64,000 bases of DNA from Massilia sp. 9096 (GTDB taxonomy: Bacteria; Pseudomonadota; Gammaproteobacteria; Burkholderiales; Burkholderiaceae_D). The number at the start of each line of letters is the position of its first letter. Within the stretch, counting starts at the first letter, position 1. The position numbers and the translations under genes are program-made. Where the stretch lies: the NCBI RefSeq assembly GCF_000745265.1, contig NZ_JQNN01000002.1:62001-126000 (forward strand). Direction: 5' to 3'. Below are positions 43,216 to 53,143 of the stretch, in pieces. The notes beneath the pieces were generated by a model. It worked only from the letters and a program-made list of their open reading frames with translations. It had not been told where the DNA came from and did not search any database.

Positions 43216-43323
43216 AATGGCTGCTTATGGCCGGTTGCAGACGGTCGAGCCAGCTTAGCATGTTGCTGGTCTGACAAACTCTCGAACTGTCTTCACAAGC
43301 TGCTTCCGACTAAAGCAAACCTT
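43216..43323 (+). repeat. CBR30, full cassette-border repeat
   Basis: AATGGCTGCTTATGGCCGGT, AGCCAGCTTAGCATGTTGC, CTTCCGACTAAAGCAAACC. Its left arm is shared with CBR7, after which the two copies diverge. Confidence 0.85.
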
Positions 43324-43333
43324 GTCACAGCCC

Positions 43334-43744
43334 CTATTGGGGCGACTGTGGGAAGTGAGGAATTGCCGGATCAAGGCATACCCATTGCTGCGCATTAGCG
43401 GTATAGATGTCGAGCATGGGTTTGAAATCGGCAGTATCATCCAATGAGGGAAATCGGATCGACGTGAATTGTGGATTTGCTTCGCTGGTCGTGAACAAGG
43501 GAGTGCCACAGTCGGCGCAAAAGCTACGGGTGGCGAGCCCACCGCTGCTTGCAGTCACAGCGTAGGTTTTCGGTGTACCGCTAACCCGAAGATCTGCGGC
43601 CATGACAACGATACCGGACGCAAAAGGAGCGCCACTGGAGAGCTGGCAATCGCTGCAATGGCAATTGATCATGGCAATAGGCTCTCGCGCGCTCGTGTAG
43701 CGGATCGATCCGCATGCACATCTACCTGAAATAGGAATTTTCAT
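43334..43744 (-). CDS. GFA family protein (CENP-V/Gfa-like zinc protein)
   Basis: 136 aa, complete. Zinc ligands as in glutathione-dependent formaldehyde-activating enzymes: RCACGSIRY (C-x-C), MINCHCSDCQLSSG (C-x-C-x2-C) and RSFCADCGTPLF (C-x2-C). The family is used for many small zinc proteins and formaldehyde activity cannot be assumed. Single gene between CBR30 and CBR31. Confidence 0.92.
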   Translation of the reverse strand: MKIPISGRCACGSIRYTSAREPIAMINCHCSDCQLSSGAPFASGIVVMAADLRVSGTPKTYAVTASSGGLATRSFCADCGTPLFTTSEANPQFTSIRFPSLDDTADFKPMLDIYTANAQQWVCLDPAIPHFPQSPQ

Positions 43745-43793
43745 TTTATGGGTTGTTATCGATAAAATTTAACTGCATCGGCTGACCAGGTAG

Positions 43794-43854
43794 CCGTCTG
43801 CTTCTGGCCGATAGCCGTCTCTGCTGAACGACTTAAAGAGACGTCTGCAGTCTA
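43794..43854 (+). repeat. CBR31, short cassette-border repeat
   Basis: GCCGTCTGCTTCTGGCCGAT at the left; right part AGAGACGTCTGCAGTC is diverged. Confidence 0.7.
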
Positions 43855-43858
43855 GGGC

Positions 43859-43902
43859 CCGCGAATGGCGGTCATTGCGATCGCCATTCGCGTTCGCGGG
43901 CG
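43859..43902. terminator. Long hairpin after the ferritin-like gene
   Basis: GCGAATGGCG / CGCCATTCGC arms with an 11-base loop (43861-43891), extended by CCCGC/GCGGG. No T-run on the minus side, so an intrinsic terminator is only possible; it could be an RNA-stabilising or cruciform element. Confidence 0.5.
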
Positions 43903-43910
43903 TTCAATGA

Positions 43911-44888
43911 TCAGGCGTAAGCTGTGCTCATATTAAGCGAGCCGTTGGCACCCTTAGGGAAAAATCCGCCCATTGTGACCGACTCCTTGGTGAGATAGAC
44001 GATGTTAAGAACGTCGCCGGGGGCACGACTAAATGCGATACCGTTAGCATCGGTCGGTACGATGTTCGACATCGTTGCATCGCTAGCATTGACGATACCT
44101 TGATCGTCGTCGGTCGAGTTGTCCAGACTGTCGCGCGCGTCTGATATCGCGCCGGCCCCGGCACGGAGAGCAGGTGTTGTCAGCCCTTTCGTGTACAGAA
44201 CCGTGCGAATTAGCCCAGCGTGATAAGCCTCGACAGCTAGGATGCCTGCGGCGGCTTCCAAAAAGGTTTTGTTTGTGATCAGCGGTGAAGCGCCTTTGTA
44301 AGCGGTGACGCCCACGTCTTCAAAGATGAAGGCTCCGAGTAAAAAATTCTCATCGCTAGCGTATGGATTGAAAACTTGGCCTGCTCCGACTAGGCCAGCA
44401 GCTCGGGCTGCAGTCGAAAACGCACCGTTCGGGTCGGTGCCGCCAATGTCGATCGCAGGCATGGCGACGGCTGCTGACCCCAGCGCCGTGCGCAGGAAGC
44501 CGACGTGAGCCACCTCGTCCTGGGCGATCTCCTTGGCATACTGTGCTACCACCGGATCGTTAAAAGGCACTTTCGTGCCGCCCGTAACTGTTCCCTGCGT
44601 CCCGGTGCCTGTGAGCATATTCGATGGCAAGCCAGTACCAAACACCGCATACGAGTAAAACTGCGCTTCGAGATATTCCAAGTTCAATGCAAAATTCAAA
44701 ATGTCGGTATCAGTAGGTGCCGCAGCTTGCGCAATTGCATCGTGTACTGAGCCACCACAAGCGCTAAGAATTGTGCCACCTACCAAACCGACGCTGAGTC
44801 CACCCACGTTCTTAAAAAACGAGCGGCGCTTTTCAAGCTTTTGCTTACGGGATTCCAGCAGTGCAAGAGTTACATTAGTATCCGTCAT
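43911..44888 (-). CDS. Ferritin-like domain protein with twin-arginine-type signal
   Basis: 325 aa. N-terminal [20 protein letters not shown] with ILSACGGS looks like a Tat signal ending in a lipobox-like Cys. The body is a ferritin-like helical domain: [23 protein letters not shown], then [20 protein letters not shown] with the E-x2-H motif, and [22 protein letters not shown] with a second E-x2-H. It resembles desiccation-related PCC13-62 proteins of plants and bacteria; a role in stress is likely but unproven. Confidence 0.88.
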   Translation of the reverse strand: MTDTNVTLALLESRKQKLEKRRSFFKNVGGLSVGLVGGTILSACGGSVHDAIAQAAAPTDTDILNFALNLEYLEAQFYSYAVFGTGLPSNMLTGTGTQGTVTGGTKVPFNDPVVAQYAKEIAQDEVAHVGFLRTALGSAAVAMPAIDIGGTDPNGAFSTAARAAGLVGAGQVFNPYASDENFLLGAFIFEDVGVTAYKGASPLITNKTFLEAAAGILAVEAYHAGLIRTVLYTKGLTTPALRAGAGAISDARDSLDNSTDDDQGIVNASDATMSNIVPTDANGIAFSRAPGDVLNIVYLTKESVTMGGFFPKGANGSLNMSTAYA

Positions 44889-44910
44889 GGTATTTCTCCT
44901 TTGATTAAAA

Positions 44911-45534
44911 ATGGGAAATCATCAGCACATGCAACAGTTTAACGCCGGAAATTGCCCGTTAAATTTGCACTGTGTATGTCGTATACGTAAAAAAACTCAA
45001 ATCGGATTCAAAATTTTTCTTTTATTTTTTTCTATTAAGAGAAATAATGAAAGGAAACCACTTGCTTCGCTGCGCTTTGTCTACTTAGGGCCCAATCCAC
45101 CTAAATCTTGTCCATTGGTAAATTTCCAGATTAGAGTGACGGAAGCATTCGATAGAATGCATGAGTTACCGAAAAATCAACGAACAGCAGAGATTGCGCT
45201 CCAGACCGTAACGCTCCTGTTTGAGAAAAGCGAGCATGAGAAATATGATGCAAGAGTTAACATCCGATCACGTTTTCAGAAGACGGCATCAATAACTTCT
45301 GAATTCGCGCCAAAACATTACGTTCACAGTACACTAAAACGGCAGCGCAACCGGAACGACAACCGGTTTCTTTACATAAAGTTGACGTGCACCGACTATT
45401 CGTTGTCGGATGCCGCGTTTAGGCAATATAGGAATCCTTATCAACGCGTTTACCCACTCAACGTTTCAACTCGTCTTGACACCGTATGGGCCGGCATCGC
45501 GTTCGGCACAGTTCAAGACGAAGTTCAGGCATGA
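44911..45534 (+). CDS. Doubtful ORF, hypothetical
   Basis: A 207-codon open frame in AT-rich sequence with no family, no good ribosome site and an unusual, basic composition ([20 protein letters not shown]). It overlaps the promoter region of the ferritin-like gene. It may be spurious. Confidence 0.25.
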   Translation: MGNHQHMQQFNAGNCPLNLHCVCRIRKKTQIGFKIFLLFFSIKRNNERKPLASLRFVYLGPNPPKSCPLVNFQIRVTEAFDRMHELPKNQRTAEIALQTVTLLFEKSEHEKYDARVNIRSRFQKTASITSEFAPKHYVHSTLKRQRNRNDNRFLYIKLTCTDYSLSDAAFRQYRNPYQRVYPLNVSTRLDTVWAGIAFGTVQDEVQA

Positions 45535-45897
45535 CCCCGCGTCAAAACATTGCGCGATGGCTCGCTGTCACCCGTTCGCATGAACTGACCTGCACGCCGC
45601 AACGTGTGACGATGATCGAATCTCGGTCTAGCATCAGCGATGGCGGTGATTGACTGCACCACCGTATGCTGGCGTACCCGCCATACTAGAATTTGCTTCG
45701 CGGCGGTGGATGGCGAACCGCTTTCGACAGTCGGCTGGGCATCCTGGCGCGCTCGCTAACCCATTTTGCGAGTACAGGCAATCCAAGCCCGGCTATTGCT
45801 CGGCATTGAGAGGCTCTTCACCGAGGCATCGAGTTCACGCTTGCGAGTCTGGAAGAGAGCTGCCGATAGTAATTCGCTACCGCTGAAATTTGCCGAG
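45535..45897. other. Relic region containing a decayed copy of an array gene end
   Basis: 45745-45850 resembles 26546-26645: CGCTCGCTAACCCATTTTGC, AATCCAAGCCCGGCTATTG and GAGGCTCTTC are shared in the same order with scattered changes. This is the 3' end of the unknown gene at 26582 plus the flank of CBR22. No open gene remains. Confidence 0.6.
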
Positions 45898-45948
45898 CGT
45901 CCGCTTCTGGCCGATAGCAGACGGTTGAGACAGCATAGAATGTTGCTA
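45898..45948 (+). repeat. CBR32, left half of a cassette-border repeat
   Basis: GTCCGCTTCTGGCCGATAGC, AGACAGCATAGAATGTTGC, then directly the 3' end of the GGDEF/EAL gene, whose stop codon lies inside the repeat. Confidence 0.85.
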
Positions 45949-48264
45949 TGCCGCCACCAATTTCCCTATGCGACCTAGCTGCGACACGAGATGCTCCAAA
46001 GGCACTGGTCGGGAGAATAGGTAGCCTTGCATAGCAGGAGCTCCATTTGCGGCGAGAAAGCGTGCTTGAGCAACAGTTTCTACCCCTTCGGCCACGACTT
46101 GCAGTCCTAAGTGACCGGCCATAGCGATAATCGATTGAACGATGGCGCTGCCATTGGCCTTGCCATTCTGGCTATTTTCGTCTTCGTTAGCTATATCGTT
46201 TATGAAACTGCGGTCGATTTTTAATTCGAATAGAGGCATACGTCTGAGGTAAGCCAAGCTAGAATAACCAGTCCCAAAATCGTCTATCGACATGCGGATT
46301 CCAAGCGCAGCAAGTTCGTGCATGCGATCGATAACATTGTCATGTGAATCGACGAACAGGCCTTCGGTTACTTCGAAAATGAGCTGGTCAGCCGGTGTCG
46401 CAGTATCGTGCAGCAGCGTCCGAACATCCTCAACAAAATTAGGATGACGAAATTGGGTCGGACTGACATTCACAGATAGTGGCATACTGTGACCTGCTTT
46501 GGTCAGTGCGTGCCAAGCAGCGCACGCACTGCGCAGAGCAAATTGGCCCAGAACAATGATCAGACCATTTTCCTCAGCGAGCGGAATGAATAGGTCCGGC
46601 GGTACCGTGCTACCGTCGGCACGACGCCACCGCATCAGCAATTCAGCTCCGACGGGACTGCCTTCAGGATTGACTTGCAATTGCAAGTGCATACTCAGTT
46701 CGCTATTGTGGAGGGCTGCAGCAAGGTCGTCCTGCAAGGTCAGCCGGAACTCCATTTCGGCACGCATAGTGGCCTCAAACAAGACTACCCGGTTCCGCCC
46801 ACTGGTCTTGGCACGGTACATAGCTGTGTCGGCTTCCGACAAAAGGTCTTGAACGGTGTTCGTCCGCTTACCCATCAAAGTGACACCGATGCTGGCCGAT
46901 GACTGGTACTCGTGGCCGTTGATTGCAAACCCTTCGGCAACCGCGTAACGGATCTTTTCTGCCATTGCCAGCGCGGTGACGGTAGCAAGATGCTCATCGT
47001 AGCCTAGACCAGCTAGCATCACCACAAATTCATCGCCACCTAACCGCGCCACGGTGTCCCGCGGCCCGACCAGGCCAGATAAGCGCGCACCTGCAGCGGC
47101 CAGTAGATTGTCACCAATGGCATGGCCGCGAGCATCGTTGAGCACCTTGAAGTTGTCCAGGTCGATGAACATTATCGCACTAATGCCAGCGCTCGCGTCA
47201 GCAACTAGGACTTCCAAGCGTTCCATTAGCAATCGGCGGTTGGGTAGTCCCGTTAGTACATCATAGAACGCTAGCTTATGGATGCTCGTTTCAGACTTTT
47301 TGCGCTCTGTGATGTCATGGGCAGTACCGACCCAATGAGTTCGCACCCCACTGGCGTCAGCAAAGGGCTTCAGCTCAAATTCGATCCAATATGAGATACC
47401 GTTTTTTGTGTAATATTCCAACTCGCTCGACACTGCAACACCGTTATTGATCGCATCGCGGATGCGAGCTATTTCAAGTGGACTGGAATTGGGGCCCAAG
47501 AGTATTCGCCAGCTACCACCTATCATCTCCTCGCGGCTGTATCCCGTGTGCCGTTCAAAAGCATCGTTGACATAAATTATCGGCTGAGCAGCGCCAGGGC
47601 TGTCGACAATGCGGGCAATTACTACCATGTCGCTTAGGCCCGATAAAGCGGCAGCAGTCAGGCTCAATTCAGCATTGACTTCATGTAGCTCAAGTTTGCC
47701 CTCATGTAGAGAATGAGCGGTCGCGTGCAGTTCCACAAGGGAATCGGCAAGACGTTTCAACAAGAACGAACACGATAGGGTCATTCCTGTACCAAGAAAA
47801 CTATAGGTAATCGTGATTAACATAGCATAGCCGAAGCCACTCTGGTCAACCCCTGCCAGGTGAACGGTTCCGATCCCGCTATAGCTAATAACGAAAACCG
47901 CGACACTGCCAATAGCGGTCGTAAATAAGGCGACTTTTGTACCAAGCAGTAACGTTGCCATGATTGGTCCGGCCAGCAAATAGATCTGGCTGCTCGTGCC
48001 AACCGTCACCATCAAACCGCAACCGAATATCAGATTCATAGCTAGAAATTGCATGACTCTGAACCGAAATGAGATGTGCTGTGCCAAGCGTAAAGCGGCT
48101 ACCCAGCTCAGCGCAATAACATCAAGCACAATCACCGCTTGTAAATTATTACCTAATAAACTTAGGCTAGGAACAGCTGCCATTAGGCCTAGTACAAGCG
48201 TAATAGTTAGAATCGCATTAAATAACTGCGTCCGCCAACGTGCCAAATTTTCGAGGGAGTTCAA
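45946..48264 (-). CDS. Membrane-bound PAS-GGDEF-EAL cyclic-di-GMP protein
   Basis: 772 aa, TTG start at 48264. Residues 1-195: about five membrane helices. A coiled link, then PAS near 215-335 (YVNDAFERHTGYSREEMIGG, HDITERKKSE). GGDEF near 340-500 with intact active site ARLGGDEFVVMLAG, so cyclase-competent. EAL near 520-765: the signature reads ELLMRW instead of EALLRW, but NVSPTQFRHPNF, SIDDFGTGYSSLAYL, LKIDRSFI and VAEGVET are conserved. Turnover direction is uncertain. It is a large gene standing where array genes normally are, with its stop inside CBR32. Confidence 0.93.
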   Translation of the reverse strand: MNSLENLARWRTQLFNAILTITLVLGLMAAVPSLSLLGNNLQAVIVLDVIALSWVAALRLAQHISFRFRVMQFLAMNLIFGCGLMVTVGTSSQIYLLAGPIMATLLLGTKVALFTTAIGSVAVFVISYSGIGTVHLAGVDQSGFGYAMLITITYSFLGTGMTLSCSFLLKRLADSLVELHATAHSLHEGKLELHEVNAELSLTAAALSGLSDMVVIARIVDSPGAAQPIIYVNDAFERHTGYSREEMIGGSWRILLGPNSSPLEIARIRDAINNGVAVSSELEYYTKNGISYWIEFELKPFADASGVRTHWVGTAHDITERKKSETSIHKLAFYDVLTGLPNRRLLMERLEVLVADASAGISAIMFIDLDNFKVLNDARGHAIGDNLLAAAGARLSGLVGPRDTVARLGGDEFVVMLAGLGYDEHLATVTALAMAEKIRYAVAEGFAINGHEYQSSASIGVTLMGKRTNTVQDLLSEADTAMYRAKTSGRNRVVLFEATMRAEMEFRLTLQDDLAAALHNSELSMHLQLQVNPEGSPVGAELLMRWRRADGSTVPPDLFIPLAEENGLIIVLGQFALRSACAAWHALTKAGHSMPLSVNVSPTQFRHPNFVEDVRTLLHDTATPADQLIFEVTEGLFVDSHDNVIDRMHELAALGIRMSIDDFGTGYSSLAYLRRMPLFELKIDRSFINDIANEDENSQNGKANGSAIVQSIIAMAGHLGLQVVAEGVETVAQARFLAANGAPAMQGYLFSRPVPLEHLVSQLGRIGKLVAA

Positions 48265-48775
48265 GTAATAACCTTGTCTGTATCACCACACAATGATGGC
48301 GGGCAGATGTTGCTGATCATGTGAACATGAAGTCGTGCAAGCGCAAATATTACAAGAAAAAAACCAATATTTCAATTTAGTAACTGTTTTCAAAAAAAAT
48401 TTGTTGTTTTCTTCGTTGGGCTCTTTGCTAAATTGGCCATGTTATGTAAATGACGCTCGACCAGCGTAGGACGCATAGGTCTAGTATTTGAATGAAAAAT
48501 GAACTCGATAGACTACCGCGCTGCTGCCTGGAAGTTGTATAGAAAAGCGTTGACGTTACGAGAACTGGAAGACCTCCGAAGCCGTTGAACTCATGCGGTT
48601 CGCTGTTCATATCACGTGACCCGACAATCATGTGGTATGGGCAACTAGCTGTTAGTGCGGACGAAACCAGACGCTCTGTGCAAGGCGATTACAACGCGGT
48701 GAGTCAGCGAAAGAAGTCGCTTTAAGTGGTCATCGCCACCGTCCCGACCACGTCAGGGTGGCATATGCTGATCGA
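48265..48775. other. 511-bp intergenic region, nothing recognised
   Basis: AT-rich next to the GGDEF/EAL start, probably its promoter; short frames on both strands lack family or ribosome site. Confidence 0.4.
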
Positions 48776-49599
48776 GGCTCTGGTGCAAATTATGGACAAA
48801 GGCACTCGAACCTGCCGGTGCGCCGGCTGAGTTCACACAGCCAGAACAGCTACCCAGATTTCGGAGGGAGTTTGCCCCTGAGTTCCCATACCTCGTAGGT
48901 CGCACTGGCCTACGCGAATGCGATGCATGAGCTCGATGCCTCGAATTGCTATGGCAGCGGAAATGAAGCTTTTTAGGCCCAGCATCGGTTCTAGCCTGGA
49001 TTTGACATTGCGATGGTCCTGCTCAATCAAATTGTTCAGGTATTTCGACGAGCGGACCTTCGTCAAGTCAGGAAGACATCCCTGCTCTTGAAGTTCACGA
49101 ACGGCCCTGTGAGAGGCTGCGTAACCGTCCAGCGTAATAGTCTCGGGTGATCAGCGTTGGGAGCGCACAGCCTTGCGAAAGAACGCGTTGGCGGAGGCGA
49201 CGTTGCATCGCGGACTCAGCCGGAAGTCGACCGTCTTGCCTGATGCATCGACAGCCGGGTAGAGATAAGCCCATCGACCGCGGATCCGTACGTAGGTCGC
49301 ATCCACTCTCCAGGAGGTGCCAGCCGACGTCGAGAAGCGGCTCCAGCGTTTGTCGAACTCAGGTGCATACCGCTGAACCCAGCGCAGGATTGTCGTGTGA
49401 GCGATCGGTACGCCTCGCTCGGCCATCATCTCGAGCAAGTCTGGGTACGAAAGCTTATAGCGCAGATACCAGCGCACGCAGAGGATGATGATCTCTTGTT
49501 CGAAGTGTCTACCCTTGAACAGGTCGCTTTTGCTCGGGTGACTACGCATCTTAGGCAAAGGCCGTCATTCTAGCTGAGCTGCAGGTTTGCACCAGAGCC
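48776..49599 (-). mobile_element. IS6-family element, frameshifted
   Basis: 824 bp between inverted ends GGCTCTGGTGCAAAT (48776) and GTTTGCACCAGAGCC (49585-49599), the IS6 end type. The transposase is broken: N-terminal part 49151-49558 (FKGRHFEQEIIILCVRWYLR ... SWRVDATYVRIRGRWAYLYP) and C-terminal part in another frame at 48833-49066 (YLNNLIEQDHRNVKSRLEPM). No 8-bp target duplication seen. Different from the IS6 type at 5335 and 53144. Confidence 0.9.
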
Positions 49600-50039
49600 A
49601 TCCCCAGCTCTCATGGGGGGCTAGTGGGGGCTCCTGCGCCGCAGCAGCTTGACTGTCGAGGTCATGCATGATGCAAAGATCAGCTTTTTCACTCCAAGCT
49701 TTTACGTCATGCACATGTCTGTGGAAGTCCTTGATTTCCATCTTCGCTCTTGGCGGCTCTTCGGCGGTTTAATCCACGATGCTAGGTGCAAAGACGAAAA
49801 CATCACGGAAGCTCATGGATAGGAGAGGTCAACACCTGCAACACCGAGGTCGACGACAAACTATCGAGAATGGCCGTTACACGCCGCTGCAGACTTATTG
49901 AACAGGCAAACAACAGATTGACAGCACAATATGCCGAAATTGCGCGCCGCTCAGCCATAGAACGTAACAACGTGGTAAATTATTGCAATAGTTCAATATT
50001 GATTATTTATTTATAACATTCTTGGCTCGAGCATCGTCC
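49600..50039. other. 440-bp region upstream of the chemoreceptor gene
   Basis: No gene recognised. The last 80 bp are AT-rich and should carry the promoter of the chemoreceptor. Confidence 0.4.
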
Positions 50040-51659
50040 ATGCAACTTAGTTTTCGCGCAAAACTTTATCTACCACTGATCATCAGTTGGCTCTGTCTTT
50101 CGGGAATGACAATTTTCCACATCTTCGAAAGCAGGACGCAGCGCTTCGAAGAGCGGCAACTGGCACTCAAATTCGCTACCGATGTCGGTATGGCGACCGT
50201 GAAGGAATATGCTGCACTGGCCAAGTCGGGCGCGATCCCGCTGGAGCAAGCCAAGCAAGAGGCGTTAAAGCGTCTGAAGGCAATGCGCTATGGCAAAGAT
50301 GGCTACTACTCGATTATTAATTCGCATCCAACAATGGTGATGCATCCGTTGAAAGCGTCTCTGATCGGTAAGGACTTGACCGACTTCCAGGATGCGCACG
50401 GAACTTATCTTTATCGTGATGCGGCCTTGATCGCAAAGGATACCGGTGAGGGCTGGATCGAGTATGTCTGGCCCAAGCCTGGCAATCCCGACCAGACCAT
50501 GGTTTTCGACAAGGGCGCTTATGTGCTCACCTATAAACCATGGGACTGGACATTCATCACCGGCCTATATATGGACGATCTGGAGGCCGTCTTCGTGCAA
50601 GACCTGTGGCGCGCGGCCATTGCCTTGCTGGTTGTCGGCGTTGCGCTTACTGCGCTCGTGATCGGGGTTATCCGTAGCCTGCGGCGGTCCATCGGCCAGG
50701 CAGTCGATGCAGCTAACGCGGTGGCAAACGGCGACTTGACGCATCAAATCCATATCGAGGGCAGCGACGAGATTGCGCGGTTGCTTGCCTCACTCGCAGC
50801 CATGCAGGTCAGCTTGACAGGTGTCGTCAGCGAGGTGCGGGAGGGAACGCACATGATCGCTGCTGCTTCGTCGCAGATTGCGGGAGGTAATGAAGATCTG
50901 TCATCCCGTACCGAGCAGCAGGCGGGATCGATCGAAATGACGGCACTGTCTCTGGAGGAGCTGGCGCGCAACGTGCGCCAGAACGGTGAGCATGCAGCGG
51001 TTGCTACGGCACTGGCGAAGTCCGCATCCGACGTCGCGACACATGGCAGCGTCGTTGTCGGGAATGTCGTGGAGACCATGGCTGCAATCAACGCTTCAGC
51101 ACGCAAGATCGTCGACATCATCGGCGTCATCGACGGCATTGCGTTCCAGACCAGCATCCTCGCACTGAACGCAGCCGTTGAAGCCGCGCGCGCCGGAGAA
51201 CAGGGTAGGGGGTTTGCCGTCGTTGCTTCGGAAGTGCGTCACCTAGCGCAACGCTCGGCTGCCGCAGCGAAAGATGTAAAGCTGTTGATTGACGACTCGG
51301 TTGCCAAGGTCGATGTGGGGAGCGAACTCGTTAATCAAGCGGGTAGTACGATGAACGAGATTGTTGGCAGTGTAAAACGCGTGACGGAGACGATTGCCGA
51401 AATTGCCGAAACGGGCGTGAGCCAGCAGCTTGGCATCGGCAAGATCAATGACGCTGTATCTCACATGGACACGGCGCTGCAGCAAAATGCGGCGCTCGTG
51501 GAGGAGGCTGCCGCAACCTCGGCGTCGCTGCATGAGCAGGCCTCGAATCTTGCGCAGTTGGTGAGCGTATTCAAGTTGAACAAAACCGATGAGCGCCTGG
51601 CAGCCCTGCAGCAGAGAGGGACTATGCGACTGACTGGCTCCCGGCTTGCTGTCGAGTGA
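50040..51659 (+). CDS. Methyl-accepting chemotaxis protein with single Cache domain
   Basis: 539 aa from ATG 50040. Membrane helix 1 (AKLYLPLIISWLCLSGMTIF), periplasmic sCache_2 domain about residues 30-185 (KAMRYGKDGYYSIINSHPTM, MHPLKASLIGKDL, FITGLYMDDLE), helix 2 (AAIALLVVGVALTALVIGVI), HAMP near 210-265, then the signalling domain with the conserved hairpin tip region GVIDGIAFQTSILALNAAVE followed by AARAGEQGRGFAVVASEVR. The ligand is probably a small organic acid, as for many sCache_2 receptors. The stop lies in the first bases of CBR33. Confidence 0.95.
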   Translation: MQLSFRAKLYLPLIISWLCLSGMTIFHIFESRTQRFEERQLALKFATDVGMATVKEYAALAKSGAIPLEQAKQEALKRLKAMRYGKDGYYSIINSHPTMVMHPLKASLIGKDLTDFQDAHGTYLYRDAALIAKDTGEGWIEYVWPKPGNPDQTMVFDKGAYVLTYKPWDWTFITGLYMDDLEAVFVQDLWRAAIALLVVGVALTALVIGVIRSLRRSIGQAVDAANAVANGDLTHQIHIEGSDEIARLLASLAAMQVSLTGVVSEVREGTHMIAAASSQIAGGNEDLSSRTEQQAGSIEMTALSLEELARNVRQNGEHAAVATALAKSASDVATHGSVVVGNVVETMAAINASARKIVDIIGVIDGIAFQTSILALNAAVEAARAGEQGRGFAVVASEVRHLAQRSAAAAKDVKLLIDDSVAKVDVGSELVNQAGSTMNEIVGSVKRVTETIAEIAETGVSQQLGIGKINDAVSHMDTALQQNAALVEEAAATSASLHEQASNLAQLVSVFKLNKTDERLAALQQRGTMRLTGSRLAVE

Positions 51660-51747
51660 CCGATGTTGGACGGTTGCGATCAATCGACCCAGGATAGCAG
51701 GTTGCCCAAGCGGAAATGCGCTGACTATCACGAATGTCCGCAACCGA
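51656..51747 (+). repeat. CBR33, full cassette-border repeat cut at its right arm
   Basis: GTGACCGATGTTGGACGGTT, CCCAGGATAGCAGGTTGCCC, CGCAACCGACCC, then an inserted element begins at 51741. Confidence 0.82.
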
Positions 51748-51892
51748 CCCAGGCTGTGTAAAAACGCAAAAACTTAAAAGTTCTAGGGGTAGAGTGACCC
51801 CTCCCGAGCTCGAGAAAATCGCGTAGCGGCCGTTCTGAGAGGCCGATTTTTTTGTTCGACGATTTTTTCGTGTTTTTACACAGCCTGGGTCG
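51741..51892. mobile_element. MITE-like 152-bp inverted-repeat element
   Basis: Ends CGACCCAGGCTGTGTAAAAA and the complement TTTTTACACAGCCTGGGTCG, near-perfect over 22-24 bp, with no coding capacity between them. An inner hairpin-like GGCCGTTCTGAGAGGCC is present. It overlaps the CGACCC of the CBR33 right arm, so it is either inserted in the repeat or uses that motif as part of its end. Confidence 0.75.
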
Positions 51893-52232
51893 TTAGCGGA
51901 AGTACACGTCACGGGCCTAACCGCCCATCTTTTCGCCAACGATGCACCGAAAGGTCACGCTCGCTTCCTTCGCCGATCTTCCAGCAGCGGACACACCATG
52001 GAAGCCAGCGAGTCGGTGTACCGACCACAGCCATTTGCACGAAGTAGCGCCCTGGCATTCTCAGCATCGACTAGCTGGCACGACAGGGTGCTCAGCGCCA
52101 ATGATGTATCAGTCGCACCACATTGTCGTTGCATGGCTAACTAACGCTGGGACTATTTGCTCCGGTTTTCAGCCTTCCACTATGCGACTCCTGTATTCTC
52201 GGTGACTTCCATGTCAGACGAGCGCGCCCATC
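51893..52232. other. 340-bp region without a recognised gene
   Basis: Begins with a mirrored TGGGTCG sequence of the preceding element; short frames only. Confidence 0.4.
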
Positions 52233-52517
52233 ATGCAAATCCCGATTAACCTTCCAGGCAGCGTCACCGCGCTTATGACCTATGTTGACGATGCCGGATG
52301 GACTGAGCATGCTGAGCTTATCGTTCAAATTATGATGTCGAGTGTCCATCCTGATCTCGAGTCGTCGGTTGCGATCGCTGCTTTTCTACCTCCTAACGTG
52401 CGTGCGAACGTCGCCAGTTTTCTAAGCGCGATCCTGTTGGAAGGTATCAGTAACGAGCAACGGTACACGATATTTTCTTGGACGCAGTGCTGGGCCTTAG
52501 CGAGCCTAGAACAGTAG
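52233..52517 (+). CDS. Small hypothetical protein
   Basis: 94 aa (MQIPINLPGSVTALMTYVDD), helical, with HPDLESSVAIAAFLPPNVRA and NVASFLSAILLEGISNEQRY. No signal or membrane segment; not recognised. No CBR follows directly. Composition is like the array genes. Confidence 0.5.
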   Translation: MQIPINLPGSVTALMTYVDDAGWTEHAELIVQIMMSSVHPDLESSVAIAAFLPPNVRANVASFLSAILLEGISNEQRYTIFSWTQCWALASLEQ

Positions 52518-52755
52518 ACGCTAAGGCCTTGTTGTAGAGCAAGTGGTCAATTCTTCACTAGAACATTTTACGTTGCGATCACTCGTCTGCTGCGACGGAT
52601 TGGTCCCCCCAAGTTTGCTTCATAAACTGCACGCAAGGTGAATCGATAAGCGTCCTCTTGCGCGACTATCGAGTCCCTCTGACGAGCGCCATGCAGACTG
52701 TAGAGCCCGCCGACGTCGCCAAAGAAAATTAGATATATAGCCCCTTAATACAGGA

Positions 52756-53070
52756 ATGATGATGATCGAAATTCAAGTGATTGATGACATCAGTGCGCCG
52801 ATTTTGTTCTGCGATGTATGCGGCGGACGCATCGCCGAGGCCGGTAAAGCAGCGATTGTTTTTAACAACTTCCGCATGAATGGTGAGCGCACAGAAATTC
52901 TGTATGTCCACAAAGGCAGCATTGATGGAAAGACTTGCCATCGCGATGCAGAGCAAATTATTAAGAGCGCCGGGGGCACGCCAGGTTGGCAGGGATTACA
53001 GGATGTTTTCGTTGACTTGGCCCATAACATAGCCTTTCCTCCTGCCCTCATGGCTGACTACGATGAGTAA
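52756..53070 (+). CDS. Small hypothetical protein with C-x2-C motif
   Basis: 104 aa from ATG 52756; ACAGGA lies just upstream and two more ATGs follow in frame. Seen: PILFCDVCGGRIAEAGKAAI with a C-x2-C, and a later Cys/His pair GKTCHRDAEQ, so a single zinc site (C-x2-C ... C-H) is plausible. Likely a complete gene; family not recognised. Confidence 0.65.
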   Translation: MMMIEIQVIDDISAPILFCDVCGGRIAEAGKAAIVFNNFRMNGERTEILYVHKGSIDGKTCHRDAEQIIKSAGGTPGWQGLQDVFVDLAHNIAFPPALMADYDE

Positions 53071-53143
53071 TACAGGAAACCGTTTTGTCGCATTGACGAA
53101 GTGGCTAGTCATGTTGGGCAGACTATGACACCTGAAGAATTAA

